From: Streptomyces sp. NBC_01217
GTDB taxonomy: Bacteria > Actinomycetota > Actinomycetes > Streptomycetales > Streptomycetaceae
Length of the DNA stretch: 64,000 bases
Direction: 5' to 3'
NCBI RefSeq assembly: GCF_035994185.1
Contig: NZ_CP108538.1
Coordinates: 4,627,501-4,691,500, forward strand
Part shown: piece after piece, positions 48,048 through 56,183 of the stretch
Layout: the number at the start of each line of letters is the position of its first letter
Position numbering within the stretch: the stretch's first letter is position 1
The notes under the pieces: model-generated
Seen by the model: the letters and a program-made list of their open reading frames with translations, nothing else
Told to the model about the DNA's origin: nothing
Databases searched by the model: none
Translations under genes and position numbers: made by a program

Positions 48048-48881
48048 TTAAGAGCGTCCCAGTTGTGACAGAACCTGCTTCGGGCGGTTCGTGATGATTG
48101 CCTCGACGCCCAGTTCGATGCAGAGCTCGACGTCCTCGGGCTCGTTGACCGTCCAGACGTGTGCGCGGTGGCCGGCGCGGTGCAGTCGCTCGATGTAACC
48201 GGGGTGACTGCGTACGATCCGCATCCCCGGACCGGCGATCCGCGCCCCGGCCGGCAGCCGCCCGTCACGCAGGCGCGGTGAGACGAACTGCATCAGATAG
48301 ACGGTGGGCAGCGTGGGGGACGCGGCCTGGATGCGGTGTAGGGAGCGCGCCGAGAAGCTCATGATCCGTACCGGTGAGGGGCCGACGGCCGGCGGGATGT
48401 CGAGCTCGAAGCGCTTCAGCAGATGCAGCAGCCGCTCCTCCACCTGGCCCGCCCAGCGGGTGGGGTGCTTGGTCTCGATGGCCAGCTGGAGCGGGCGCCC
48501 GGCGGCCCGTGTCTCGGCGACCAGTTCGAGCAGCCGTTCAAGAGTGAGTACGGAGGTGAGTTCTCCCGGCGCCGGATCCCAGTCCGGGGACTCCGACTCC
48601 TCGCGGTCCTTCCATGAGCCGAAGTCGAGGGCGGCGAGCTCGGCGAGCTCCAGCGCGGAGACGGCGCCGCGGCCGTTGGAGGTGCGGTTCACCCGGCGGT
48701 CGTGTACGCAGACGAGGTGGCCGTCGGCGGTGAGCCGTACATCGCACTCCAGGGCGTCGGCGCCGTCCTCGATCGCCTTCCGGTAGGCGGCCAGGGTGTG
48801 CTCGGGGGCGTCGTCGGACGAGCCCCGGTGGGCGATGACCTGGATGGAATGGTGCGTGGATTGCTGTCGTGCATGGGTCAC
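48048..48881 (-). CDS. Glycerophosphodiester phosphodiesterase
   Basis: The protein has 277 residues. The GDPD signature is intact: AHRGSSDDAPEHT near residue 17, ECDVRLTADGHLVCVHD near 45, and a late VWTVNEPED. These supply the metal-binding Glu, Asp and His and the catalytic histidine pair. It hydrolyses glycerophosphodiesters to sn-glycerol 3-phosphate. No signal peptide is visible, so it acts in the cytoplasm. The GTG start at 48881 has only a weak ribosome site. It diverges from the protease gene. Confidence 0.92.
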   Translation of the reverse strand: MTHARQQSTHHSIQVIAHRGSSDDAPEHTLAAYRKAIEDGADALECDVRLTADGHLVCVHDRRVNRTSNGRGAVSALELAELAALDFGSWKDREESESPDWDPAPGELTSVLTLERLLELVAETRAAGRPLQLAIETKHPTRWAGQVEERLLHLLKRFELDIPPAVGPSPVRIMSFSARSLHRIQAASPTLPTVYLMQFVSPRLRDGRLPAGARIAGPGMRIVRSHPGYIERLHRAGHRAHVWTVNEPEDVELCIELGVEAIITNRPKQVLSQLGRS

Positions 48882-48921
48882 TGCGTCATGGTGTCACCGA
48901 GAGGCCGCCGCCGCGTACCGC

Positions 48922-49009
48922 TTGAGCCGCGGGTGACCGCACCTTGCGCCGCGCTTGCGCGGTACTTGCGCCCTACTTGTGCCGTGGTTGTGCGCGCCTT
49001 GCGCCGGGG
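48922..49009. repeat. Eight-unit array of 11-bp repeats upstream of the HtrA gene
   Basis: Units start at 48922, 48933, 48944, 48955, 48966, 48977, 48988 and 48999, exactly 11 bp apart. The core is TTGCGCC or close (TTGAGCC, GTGACCG, TTGCGCC, TTGCGCG, TTGCGCC, TTGTGCC, TTGTGCG, TTGCGCC). One helical turn per unit puts every copy on the same DNA face. It lies in the divergent gap between the diesterase and protease genes, 150-230 bp before the protease. Confidence 0.85.
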
Positions 49010-49155
49010 GCCCGTTTTGCCGGATGTAAAGATTGGTGTGCAGATGCACAGGTCCTGCTTACAGTGGCCTGACGTGTCTTGGGAAAAGCTGTCCAGGGAC
49101 ACGTACACAGCGGATCTCTTGCCGAAATTGATGTGGAACCGAGGAGTAAAGAGCT

Positions 49156-50628
49156 GTGAGCACAGAGAACGAGGGCAACGAGGGCACTGCGGCCGAGGCC
49201 GTTCCGTCCGTTCCGTCCGCACCTCCCGTGCCGGCCGACGCTCCTCAGGGGTCACCGGGGAGCACGCCGGCCCCCGCGCAGGCGCCGGAACCGGCCACAG
49301 CACAGCAGCCGTTCCCCCCGACGGGCGAACCGGTCACCGCGACCACCCCCATGGCTTCCGTCCCGGGCACTCCTCCCCCGGGCCTTCAGTCGGCCGCCGA
49401 CGTCAACTGGCCCCCGCCCCCTCCCGCCGTCCCCGCGTACGCGCACCACGGCGCGGACGGCGGCGGCGCCGGTCCGGTCTGGGGCGCCCCGGCGCAGCTC
49501 CACCCCCCCGAAGGCCCGCGCAAGCGGGGCATGGGCGGTCTGGTGGCCGCGGTGGCGGCGGCTGCGCTGATCGCGGGCGGCATCGGCGGTGCGCTCGGCT
49601 ACTGGGCGGCCGACCGCAGCGACGGCTCGACCACGGTCTCGGCGTCGGTCAGCCCGCAGGACCTCAAGCGCGATCCCGGCACGGTCGCGGGCGTGGCGGC
49701 GAAGGCGCTGCCGAGCGTGGTCACCATCGACGCGCAGGGTGGTGACGGCGAGGGCGGTACGGGCACCGGCTTCGTGTACGACAAGGAAGGCCACATCCTC
49801 ACGAACAACCACGTGGTGGCCTCCGCGGCGGACAGCGGCCAGCTCACGGCGACGTTCTCCAACGGCAAGAAGTACGACGCCGAGGTGGTCGGCCGGGCGC
49901 AGGGCTACGACGTCGCCGTGCTGAAGCTGAAGAACCCGCCGGCGGGGCTCGCCCCGCTGGCCCTCGGCAACTCCGACCAGGTCGCGGTCGGCGATTCGAC
50001 GATCGCGATCGGCGCGCCGTTCGGCCTGTCCAACACGGTGACGACGGGCATCATCAGCGCCAAGAACCGCCCGGTCGCCTCCGGCGACGGTTCCGGCGGC
50101 AGCAACTCGTACATGAGCGCCCTGCAGACCGACGCCTCGATCAACCCGGGCAACTCCGGCGGCCCGCTGCTCGATGCGCGCGGCGCGGTCATCGGCATCA
50201 ACTCGGCCATCCAGTCGACCGGCAGCAGCATCGGCCAGACCCAGGCGGGCTCCATCGGCCTCGGCTTCGCCATCCCGATCAACCAGGCGACGAACGTCGC
50301 CCAGCAGCTGATCAAGACCGGTCAGCCGGTGTACCCGGTGATCGGCGCCACGGTCACGATGGACGAGCGCACCGGCGGCGCGGCCATCTCCGACCAGGGC
50401 GCGGGCGGCACGACAGCCGTGGCGAAGGACGGCCCCGCGGACCGGGCCGGCCTCAAGGCGGGCGATGTCATCACGAAGTTCAACGACACCGTGGTCGACA
50501 GCGGCCCGACCCTGATCGGCGAGATCTGGACCCACAAGCCCGGCGACCGGGTGACCCTGACGTACAAGCGCGACGGCAAGACGGCGACGGCCGAACTGAC
50601 CCTGGGCGAGCGCAAGGGCGACAGCTGA
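49156..50628 (+). CDS. HtrA/DegP-like membrane serine protease
   Basis: The protein has 490 residues. A proline/alanine-rich cytoplasmic N-terminus (1-115) leads to one membrane helix (about 122-147). The trypsin-like domain follows with its triad: His in LTNNHVVAS, Asp in GYDVAVLKL and Ser in NPGNSGGPLLD. A PDZ domain (about 395-480; GPADRAGLKAGDVI) closes the protein. This layout fits surface proteases that handle misfolded exported proteins. The GTG has GAGGAG about 9 nt upstream. An 11-bp repeat array lies upstream. Confidence 0.95.
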   Translation: MSTENEGNEGTAAEAVPSVPSAPPVPADAPQGSPGSTPAPAQAPEPATAQQPFPPTGEPVTATTPMASVPGTPPPGLQSAADVNWPPPPPAVPAYAHHGADGGGAGPVWGAPAQLHPPEGPRKRGMGGLVAAVAAAALIAGGIGGALGYWAADRSDGSTTVSASVSPQDLKRDPGTVAGVAAKALPSVVTIDAQGGDGEGGTGTGFVYDKEGHILTNNHVVASAADSGQLTATFSNGKKYDAEVVGRAQGYDVAVLKLKNPPAGLAPLALGNSDQVAVGDSTIAIGAPFGLSNTVTTGIISAKNRPVASGDGSGGSNSYMSALQTDASINPGNSGGPLLDARGAVIGINSAIQSTGSSIGQTQAGSIGLGFAIPINQATNVAQQLIKTGQPVYPVIGATVTMDERTGGAAISDQGAGGTTAVAKDGPADRAGLKAGDVITKFNDTVVDSGPTLIGEIWTHKPGDRVTLTYKRDGKTATAELTLGERKGDS

Positions 50629-50685
50629 CCGGCCAGGCCATCCTCGCGCCACCCCCGGTCCGAGGGCCGAGGACGCGGGGCGGAT

Positions 50686-50720
50686 GAGTGGGGCTGCGGA
50701 TTGCTTCCGCAGCCCCACTC
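50686..50720 (+). terminator. Strong terminator after the protease
   Basis: GAGTGGGGCTGCGGA (50686-50700) pairs perfectly with TCCGCAGCCCCACTC (50706-50720) around TTGCT. It also faces the minus-strand gene ending at 50746 and probably works in both directions. It marks the end of the core-like region. Confidence 0.88.
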
Positions 50721-50745
50721 GTGCGTCACACGCCGTGCCGGAATG

Positions 50746-51075
50746 TCACGCGGCGCCGGATGGACCGGGCGGGGGAGTCGGCGGGCCCGGACGACGCCCT
50801 TGGGTCTCGGCTGTCGTCCTCCACACGCGAAGTTCCGGCGAGGCAGGTCTCGCACGTCCTTCATCAACGCGTCGAATCGGTTCGGGGCTCTGAGTGATTG
50901 CCTGGAGGTCCTGGATAAGGAGTTCAGTCAGCGACTCGTCGAGCTTCTCGCCCACGCCCTCGGATCCCCACCGGACGACGAGTTGCGCGGCTCGGTCCAG
51001 TCCCTCTTCCGTCGCTTGTGGGAAGGCCAGGGCCAGCGAGGCCCGAGCGATTTCAACTGCGCTGCGTGTGCGCAT
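50746..51075 (-). CDS. Small protein of unknown function
   Basis: The protein has 109 residues. The N-terminal two thirds look helical (AVEIARASLALAFPQATEEG, then LDESLTELLIQDLQAI); the C-terminus is Pro/Gly-rich. No family was recognised. GGAGGG stands 7 nt before the ATG, good evidence for a real gene. It follows the DUF6313-type gene on the same strand after 42 nt and may share its transcript. Confidence 0.6.
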   Translation of the reverse strand: MRTRSAVEIARASLALAFPQATEEGLDRAAQLVVRWGSEGVGEKLDESLTELLIQDLQAITQSPEPIRRVDEGRARPASPELRVWRTTAETQGRRPGPPTPPPGPSGAA

Positions 51076-51117
51076 GGGCTGACCCTCCAGCGTCGTATCG
51101 GTGAGGTCGGGGTGGTT

Positions 51118-51789
51118 TCAGCTCCGACGTGCTGCGCAGACGACGCACTGTCCCGCTGTCGCGGCTACGCGCAGATGGATGTTGTTCATGTCCTGCGCCT
51201 GACGTAGGCACTCGTTTCTCCCCAACTCGGCGTACTCGGCAGTGCACATGGTGTCGCGAACCAGGACTTCCCAGTGATCCTGAGCGAGTAGCCAGTGATT
51301 TCTGTGGGCGCGGCGGACGAAGTTGTCAAGGAAGGTGTGGGCTTCGGGTGCCTTGTTGAAGTACGCACCCAGGTAGGCGATTTGGGATGGTGGCCGAAGT
51401 ATCTCCCCCAGCCTGCGCCTTCGGAAGAGGCCACTCGTCGAGAGTTGTTTCACGCTCTGAATACGGGTGGCGATGACATGTCCGGCGATACCACCGATGA
51501 TCGCGGGGACGAGCAGCCAGCCAATGAGCGAGGCGATCCACAGGAGGACGTGGTTCGGGGGGTCGATAAGCGTGAACGTCTTGTAGACGTCGCTGTAGCT
51601 CTTACTGCGTGCGGCGTAGAAATAGAGAACACCCAAGAGGATCGCCAGGGGAATCCCCCAGTCGATGAACCACTGCGTAACGCCGGAGAGTGCCTTGCGC
51701 GAGCGGAACAGGCGCCGCAGCCGGACGCCGAGTGGCTGTGGCGGCGGTGGGGTCAGGTCATACGGTATGGGCAGATGGCTGATGCTCAA
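51118..51789 (-). CDS. Two-helix membrane protein, DUF6313 type
   Basis: The protein has 223 residues. A proline-rich start (DLTPPPPQPLG) and a basic stretch lead to two membrane segments (about 43-62 and 80-105). A soluble domain of about 115 residues then ends in CVVCAARRS. I associate this pattern with DUF6313 proteins of Streptomyces, whose function is unknown. The start is TTG with GGAGGG 10 nt upstream. Codon GC is lower than in the core genes, in keeping with an accessory region. Confidence 0.65.
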   Translation of the reverse strand: MSISHLPIPYDLTPPPPQPLGVRLRRLFRSRKALSGVTQWFIDWGIPLAILLGVLYFYAARSKSYSDVYKTFTLIDPPNHVLLWIASLIGWLLVPAIIGGIAGHVIATRIQSVKQLSTSGLFRRRRLGEILRPPSQIAYLGAYFNKAPEAHTFLDNFVRRAHRNHWLLAQDHWEVLVRDTMCTAEYAELGRNECLRQAQDMNNIHLRVAATAGQCVVCAARRS

Positions 51790-52192
51790 CTAGGAGAGTC
51801 CCTCCCACTTCGACGCTACTCTCGCCACGAATCTATTCATGCCGGGCGGCGGGCACACAGCGCAATACGGAAATGATCTCGGGCCGGTCGATGTGGTTCC
51901 TGCGGCAACTCTGTGCAGAGGCGCCACGGCCCGCCGGGCTGCGGCTGGCTGGCCGGCCGGTGACCCGTCGCCGAGGGCGGGCAGAAGGAGAGGCAGACGC
52001 GCGTGCGGAGCATGGACGCCGGGGACCGTCGGGTCGGGGGTGCGGGCAATGTGGACAAGCTCCTGCCAGGCCAGGCCAGGCCAGGCCAGGCCAGGCCCTG
52101 CTCGGCGTCCGTCGACGGACGCGGATCCGTGTCACCGAACCCGGAGAAAGAAGCGCTGAACGGTGTGGGGCAGGGCAGAATCCCGGGCTGTG
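51790..52192. repeat. Gene-free stretch with six CCAGG repeats
   Basis: No gene with a supported start is visible here. Six perfect copies of the pentanucleotide CCAGG run from 52066 to 52095, a potentially unstable simple repeat about 100 nt before the next gene. The rest is GC-rich, non-repetitive sequence. Confidence 0.7.
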
Positions 52193-53323
52193 ATGATCAG
52201 CGCGCGCGAACTCAACCGGGCGACCCTCAGCCGCCAACTGCTGCTGGAACGTGAGCCACTGACCGTCCTCGACGGGGTGCGGCGCGTGGTCGCGCTCCAG
52301 GCGCAGCACCCGGCCTCGCCGTACCTCGCCCTGTGGAACCGGCTCACCGGTTTCGCTCCGGCCGAGCTCGATGCCGCCTTCACCGGTCGATCGGTGGTCA
52401 AGGCGACCCTGATGCGGATCACCCTGCACGCCGTGCACGCCGAGGACTACCCGGTCTTCCGCGCGGCGATGCAGCCCACGCTGTACGCCTCCCGGCTCGG
52501 CTCCCGCTTCGCGTCCGCCGGGCTGACCCCCGCGGATGCGGACGAGCTGGTGCCGGAGCTGCTGGCCTTTGCCCGTCGGCCGAGGACCTCGGCAGAGATG
52601 CAGGCGTGGGCCGAGGAGCGGCTCAGCGCCGAGAAGAAGGACGCGGCGTGGTGGGGGCTGAAGGCGTACGCGCCGTTGCACCATGCCCCTACGGATGCGC
52701 CGTGGTCATTCGGCCTCCGGCCGTCCTTCGTCGCGGCCGGGTACGGGCCCGTTCCCGCGGACCGGGCGGTGGAGCCCCAGGCGCTTCGGGCCCTGATCCT
52801 GCGCTATCTGGCGGGGTTCGGGCCCGCATCGGTCGCGGACGTCGCGCAGTTCGCCATGGTGCAGCGGGCACCCGTCCGCGCGGCGCTCCGCGCCCTGGAC
52901 GGCGCCGTCGAGCAGCTCCGGGGGCCGGACGGCGGCACGCTGTTCGACCTCCCGGGCGCCTCCCGGCCGCCTGCCGAAACCCCGGCCCCTCCCCGGCTCA
53001 TGGCCATGTGGGACAGCATTCTGCTGGCCTACGCGGACCGCAGCCGGGTGATACCCCCGGCCTACCGCCCCCTGGTGATCCGGCGCAACGGCGACGTACT
53101 GCCCACCCTGCTGGTGGACGGTCATGTAGCCGGTGTGTGGCGCCCGGCGGACGGCGGCATCGAGGCCACGGCCTTCCACCCCCTGCCACCCGCCACTTGG
53201 GACGGCCTCGCCGCAGAAGCCCGATCCCTGACGGCCCTACTCGGCGACCGCGAGGCGGCGGTCTACAGCCGTTACCACCACTGGTGGGCAAAACTTCCCG
53301 AGGCCGAGGTACGGATGCTGTAA
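52193..53323 (+). CDS. HTH_42 / AlkZ-like DNA glycosylase candidate
   Basis: The protein has 376 residues. It belongs to the winged-helix DNA-binding (HTH_42) family, which includes AlkZ of Streptomyces sahachiroi, the glycosylase that removes azinomycin crosslinks, and E. coli YcaQ. The early VALQAQHPASPYLAL (Gln36-Ala-Gln38) matches the catalytic QxQ motif of that family. Three tandem winged helices would fit the length. General alkylation or crosslink repair is the likely role; no biosynthetic cluster lies nearby. The ATG at 52193 has a weak ribosome site; GTG at 52190 is possible. Confidence 0.75.
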   Translation: MISARELNRATLSRQLLLEREPLTVLDGVRRVVALQAQHPASPYLALWNRLTGFAPAELDAAFTGRSVVKATLMRITLHAVHAEDYPVFRAAMQPTLYASRLGSRFASAGLTPADADELVPELLAFARRPRTSAEMQAWAEERLSAEKKDAAWWGLKAYAPLHHAPTDAPWSFGLRPSFVAAGYGPVPADRAVEPQALRALILRYLAGFGPASVADVAQFAMVQRAPVRAALRALDGAVEQLRGPDGGTLFDLPGASRPPAETPAPPRLMAMWDSILLAYADRSRVIPPAYRPLVIRRNGDVLPTLLVDGHVAGVWRPADGGIEATAFHPLPPATWDGLAAEARSLTALLGDREAAVYSRYHHWWAKLPEAEVRML

Positions 53324-53398
53324 CCAGAGACTGAATCGCTCGGACTTCGACGACACACGCTCAAGGGTCGCTGTTTACAGGACAACGGGGGTCGAGCT

Positions 53399-53717
53399 TC
53401 ACGGCTCAGCCACGGTCGGCAGCCAAGGCCGTGGCCATTCTGTGGCGATGATGAAGTGGGCGGGCTGCGCATCACCATGTGCCCAGCCCTTCGCCTGGAG
53501 TTCGGCCGGCGCCTCGACGCAGCTCGACGCCACGGTGGTGTGCGGTGCGATGGACGAGTCTCGCGCACAGCAGGGCTGCCACAGCCTGTACAGGTCCGGC
53601 CCTTCATGCCGCGGCTGGAGGTTCCAGGTTCCGTGCCCCCACTCGCCGTAGGTGATCTCCTCGGCGCCGAGGCGAAGCAGAACGGCAGCCGCGCGCGCGG
53701 GCGCGGGCGCGGGCGCA
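53399..53717 (-). pseudogene. Decayed kinase/phosphotransferase-like gene
   Basis: One minus-strand frame, opening after a stop at 53718-53720 and ending at the TGA 53399-53401, reads protein-like throughout: AAVLLRLGAEEITYGEWGHG, then DLYRLWQPC, then ELQAKGWAHGDAQPAHFII. HGDAQP resembles the catalytic HGD loop of aminoglycoside-phosphotransferase-type kinases. The rest of the kinase (DFG-like loop and C-lobe) is missing, and no ATG, GTG or TTG with a ribosome site begins it. It is best read as a truncated gene. Confidence 0.55.
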
Positions 53718-54119
53718 GTTCAGGGCTGGGCAGGCCAGTCGGCCGTGGCCTCGATCGGATAGCCGGGCTTCACGGCGTAGTGACCCGATGGCTCTCCACC
53801 TCCCAGACCGTGGAGCTCCGACGGTTGATGACCAGGTGCAGGGCCGTGGGCATGAGCGCGTCGAGCACCACGATCGGCAGTTCAGGGGTTGTGCCGGAGC
53901 GAGCCGCCTCGAATCAATGGGAGAAAGTCGTAACTCGCACGAGGGCCCCACGGGGTTCGCTGTCTGAGACCGGAGCAGCCGAGGCGGCAGGCATTGACAG
54001 TTGTTCCCCCCGGCTTCGGCCTGTCGCTCGATGCGAGTTCCGAAATCAACCGATGAGTTCCGCAGGCTGGGCTGGTCTACCCCGGCGTACACCATCGAAC
54101 CTCGGACTGGAGACTCACC
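53718..54119. other. Degenerate region upstream of the kinase remnant
   Basis: On the minus strand, short coherent frames overlap: one ends HYAVKPGYPIEATADWPAQP at the stop 53718-53720, in the same frame as the kinase remnant. Another reads ELPIVVLDALMPTALHLVIN up to a stop near 53778. Neither has a supported start. They may be remains of a small peptide gene and of an enzyme gene that preceded the kinase. On the plus strand only the promoter of the VOC gene is expected. Confidence 0.35.
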
Positions 54120-54572
54120 ATGACCACTTCCGCACACGCCGGTCGCATGCTGTTCGTGAACATCCCCGTGGCGGACATCGAGCGCAGCAAGGCGTTCTTC
54201 GCGCGGCTCGGGTTCAGCTACAACCCGATGTTCACCGACGAGACCGCCGCCTGCATGCTGGTCGGCGAGCAAGCCTCCGTCATGCTGCTCAGCCACGACA
54301 CGTTCGCGCAGTTCGCGAAGCTGCCGATGGCCGATCCCGCCACGCACACGCTGGCGCTCTACTGCTTCAGCGTGTCAGCCCGCGATGAGGTTGACACGGT
54401 TGCTGAGGCTGCGCTCGCCGCGGGCGGCTCCGAGGCGGACGGTCCCGAGGACCACGGCTTCATGTACTCACGCAGCTTCTTCGACCTCGACGGCCACGGC
54501 TGGCAGGTCATGTGGATGGATCCGTCGAGCACCTCGGACAGCTCGACTTCCCGCACGCCGGCGAGAACGTGA
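54120..54572 (+). CDS. VOC-family (glyoxalase-like) protein with altered C-terminus
   Basis: The protein has 150 residues. Two VOC beta-alpha-beta modules are visible (FVNIPVADIERSKAFFARLG, then SVSARDEVDTVAEAALAAGG), closing with FFDLDGHGWQVMWMDPS. In normal relatives a short native tail follows. Here the DNA switches after DPS to an istB fragment read in another frame, giving STSDSSTSRTPART. The domain itself looks intact. GGAG is 8 nt before the ATG. The substrate is unknown. Confidence 0.8.
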   Translation: MTTSAHAGRMLFVNIPVADIERSKAFFARLGFSYNPMFTDETAACMLVGEQASVMLLSHDTFAQFAKLPMADPATHTLALYCFSVSARDEVDTVAEAALAAGGSEADGPEDHGFMYSRSFFDLDGHGWQVMWMDPSSTSDSSTSRTPART

Positions 54573-54672
54573 TCCTGCCCGGACCACCGGGCACCGGCAA
54601 GACCCACCTCGCTGTCGCGCTCGGGATCCGCGCCTGCCTCGCCGGGCAGCGCACGCTGTTCGCGACCGCCAC
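54520..54672 (+). pseudogene. istB fragment of an IS21-family element
   Basis: The frame reads EHLGQLDFPHAGENVILPGP, then PGTGKTHLAVALGIRACLAG and QRTLFATAT. This is the Walker A part of the IstB ATPase. Sequence before and after does not match IstB, so only about 50 residues remain. It fuses out of frame with the end of the VOC gene. Confidence 0.8.
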
Positions 54673-55141
54673 CCTAATCACCTACGGCCACGAGCTCCGT
54701 TCGACGCTACGCGCCTTCGCTCCGCTCGCAGCCGTCCATCACGCCAGGGTGGTCCACTTTTCAACCGGGTTTGACAGCCCTGACGGCAACGACGGCACAC
54801 AGACGTGCATGATGGCTAACCTGGACGACCGAAGTTAGAGGGCGTCAGCATCTCACTCGGCGTCCTGCCCGATCCTACGGATGAGAAAGTCGCAGGGTCC
54901 TCTCTGCGCTCTTACTCCACGGGTCACGGGAGGGCGCGGGCACAGGGCCCAGCGGGCCTTTCTCTCTGGGGATGCCGACAATGCCGGCACAGCCCTGGGG
55001 CCGCGGTCCGGGTGCTGATGATCGGCGCAGCGGGCATGGGGCGCGGAACAGGGCCAGTGGACCCTGTGTGGACCACGGCCGCTGCGAAACGCCTGGAGCC
55101 GGTACGCTGTACCCGCTCCGTCCCAGGTGGGCCGGGGCGTA

Positions 55142-55182
55142 GGTGGGTTGCCCGAGCGGCCTAAGGGAACGGTCTTGAAAAC
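55142..55182 (+). pseudogene. 5' half of a tRNA-Ser (TGA anticodon)
   Basis: GGTGGGTTGCCCGAGCGGCC continues through TAAGGGAACGGTCTTGAAAACC. This is the acceptor 5' strand, D arm and anticodon arm of a serine tRNA with anticodon TGA (loop CTTGAAA). After AACC the anticodon stem no longer pairs, and no variable arm, T arm or acceptor 3' strand follows. The gene is broken, probably by insertion or deletion at the anticodon stem. Confidence 0.75.
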
Positions 55183-55247
55183 CTCGATCGCTTCCGGCTC
55201 GATTTTCCGGGCAAGATCACACAGTCTTGGCAGCTGAGAAAGCTGCA

Positions 55248-55288
55248 TGTGAGAGGGGCTGCCGAAGTATTCGGCAGCCCCTCTCACA
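55248..55288. terminator. Very strong hairpin after the tRNA remnant
   Basis: A 19-bp perfect stem (TGTGAGAGGGGCTGCCGAA with its complement) encloses a 3-nt loop. It lies about 65 nt after the broken tRNA and may be its original terminator. It also shields the following gene. Confidence 0.85.
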
Positions 55289-55409
55289 CGCCTGGCTGTC
55301 TCAGCGTGTCCCACTGGATCTCAGTGCGAGCCAGCTTGTGTGGCCAACCTGCGGCCAAGTTTTGAATCCCGCTTCGCTATCCGAGCCTCGCGCCAAGCTG
55401 CCCGGATCT

Positions 55410-56138
55410 ATGCTCACGCACATGAGTAGCGACGAGGGTAAGACACCAAAGTTCTCTGCTGAGATGGCCGTCCATGCCACAACCACCCTCGTAGCTGGGG
55501 CTGTTGGGATAGGCCATCCTGAAGCGGGCCTCTTGCTGGCGATGGCCAAGGACTTCACTGACCCCGTTCTTGAGGGCTTCGTCGAGAAGCTCAAGATCCA
55601 ATATGAAGAGCGGGCTCGGACTGCTCTCGCGTTCGCTGCGAACGAGGCGGGCCTGACGGCCAGCGGATTCATGTTGAGTATCGATAGCGACCACCGGAAG
55701 ATGACTCTTACGGCTCAAACTATTCAGGCAGCGACCCAAACGCCGTTGGAGCAGAAGATCATCGCCCTCGGGCGCAGCCTGGGGCGTGGAGTAAGAGACG
55801 AGACGTTGGTTGACGCCGAAATGCTGCGGATTCGGGGACTCGCGGGAATTGAGACGTGGGAAGTGCAGCTCATGGAGGTCCTAAGCGCGGGGCCGCCGGT
55901 CCCTCAGAGCAGCAGGATTGAAGACCAACGGCTTCCCGGCTGGACCAGATCAGACATTCTTAGCGTGCGTTCTGGGTTCGCGGCGGCTGTGGACGCATCG
56001 GTCGCACGTTTGACACGTGAGGGCATGGCGAGAGATGCCTCCATCGGAGGGTTTGGTGGCGGCGAGCCGAGGTGGATCCTCACCGAGTTCGGGCAGGAAT
56101 GTCTTTGCCTGCTGAGGACGGTACCCTCTCCTGCCTGA
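55410..56138 (+). CDS. Unknown accessory protein
   Basis: The protein has 242 residues from the ATG at 55410 (55422 also possible; neither has a clear ribosome site). The N-terminal half is helical with a hydrophobic segment (TTLVAGAVGIGHPEAGLLLA). The middle has EERARTALAFAANEAGL. The C-terminal part resembles a winged helix ending GGGEPRWILTEFGQECL, where RWILTEFG is like the wing of small regulators. No family was recognised. GC content is lower than in core genes, suggesting horizontal transfer. Confidence 0.6.
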   Translation: MLTHMSSDEGKTPKFSAEMAVHATTTLVAGAVGIGHPEAGLLLAMAKDFTDPVLEGFVEKLKIQYEERARTALAFAANEAGLTASGFMLSIDSDHRKMTLTAQTIQAATQTPLEQKIIALGRSLGRGVRDETLVDAEMLRIRGLAGIETWEVQLMEVLSAGPPVPQSSRIEDQRLPGWTRSDILSVRSGFAAAVDASVARLTREGMARDASIGGFGGGEPRWILTEFGQECLCLLRTVPSPA

Positions 56139-56183
56139 CCGCTCCTGGTCGCAAGGGGCGGCGGACTGTTCTCCGATGAAGCG

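Larger units (their letters stand above)
54573..55409. other. Recombination scar region without intact genes
   Basis: About 840 nt holds the end of the istB fragment, an unassigned stretch (54673-55141), a half tRNA-Ser (55142-55182) and a strong hairpin (55248-55288). Open frames across this stretch run through the tRNA or hairpin and are not credible. It marks a boundary between core and accessory DNA. Confidence 0.6.

Noticed and set aside
52066..52095. CRISPR-like repeat
   Set aside because: The unit is only five bases with no spacers; it is a simple tandem repeat. No CRISPR array or cas gene was seen in the window.
51833..52684. 283-codon minus-strand frame
   Set aside because: Antisense to the AlkZ-like gene and read through the CCAGG repeat; Arg/Gly-rich shadow.
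53604..54347. 247-codon minus-strand frame
   Set aside because: It overlaps the VOC gene and uses a frame different from the coherent kinase fragment.
54853..55314. 153-codon minus-strand frame
   Set aside because: It runs through the half tRNA-Ser and the 19-bp hairpin, so it is not a plausible gene.
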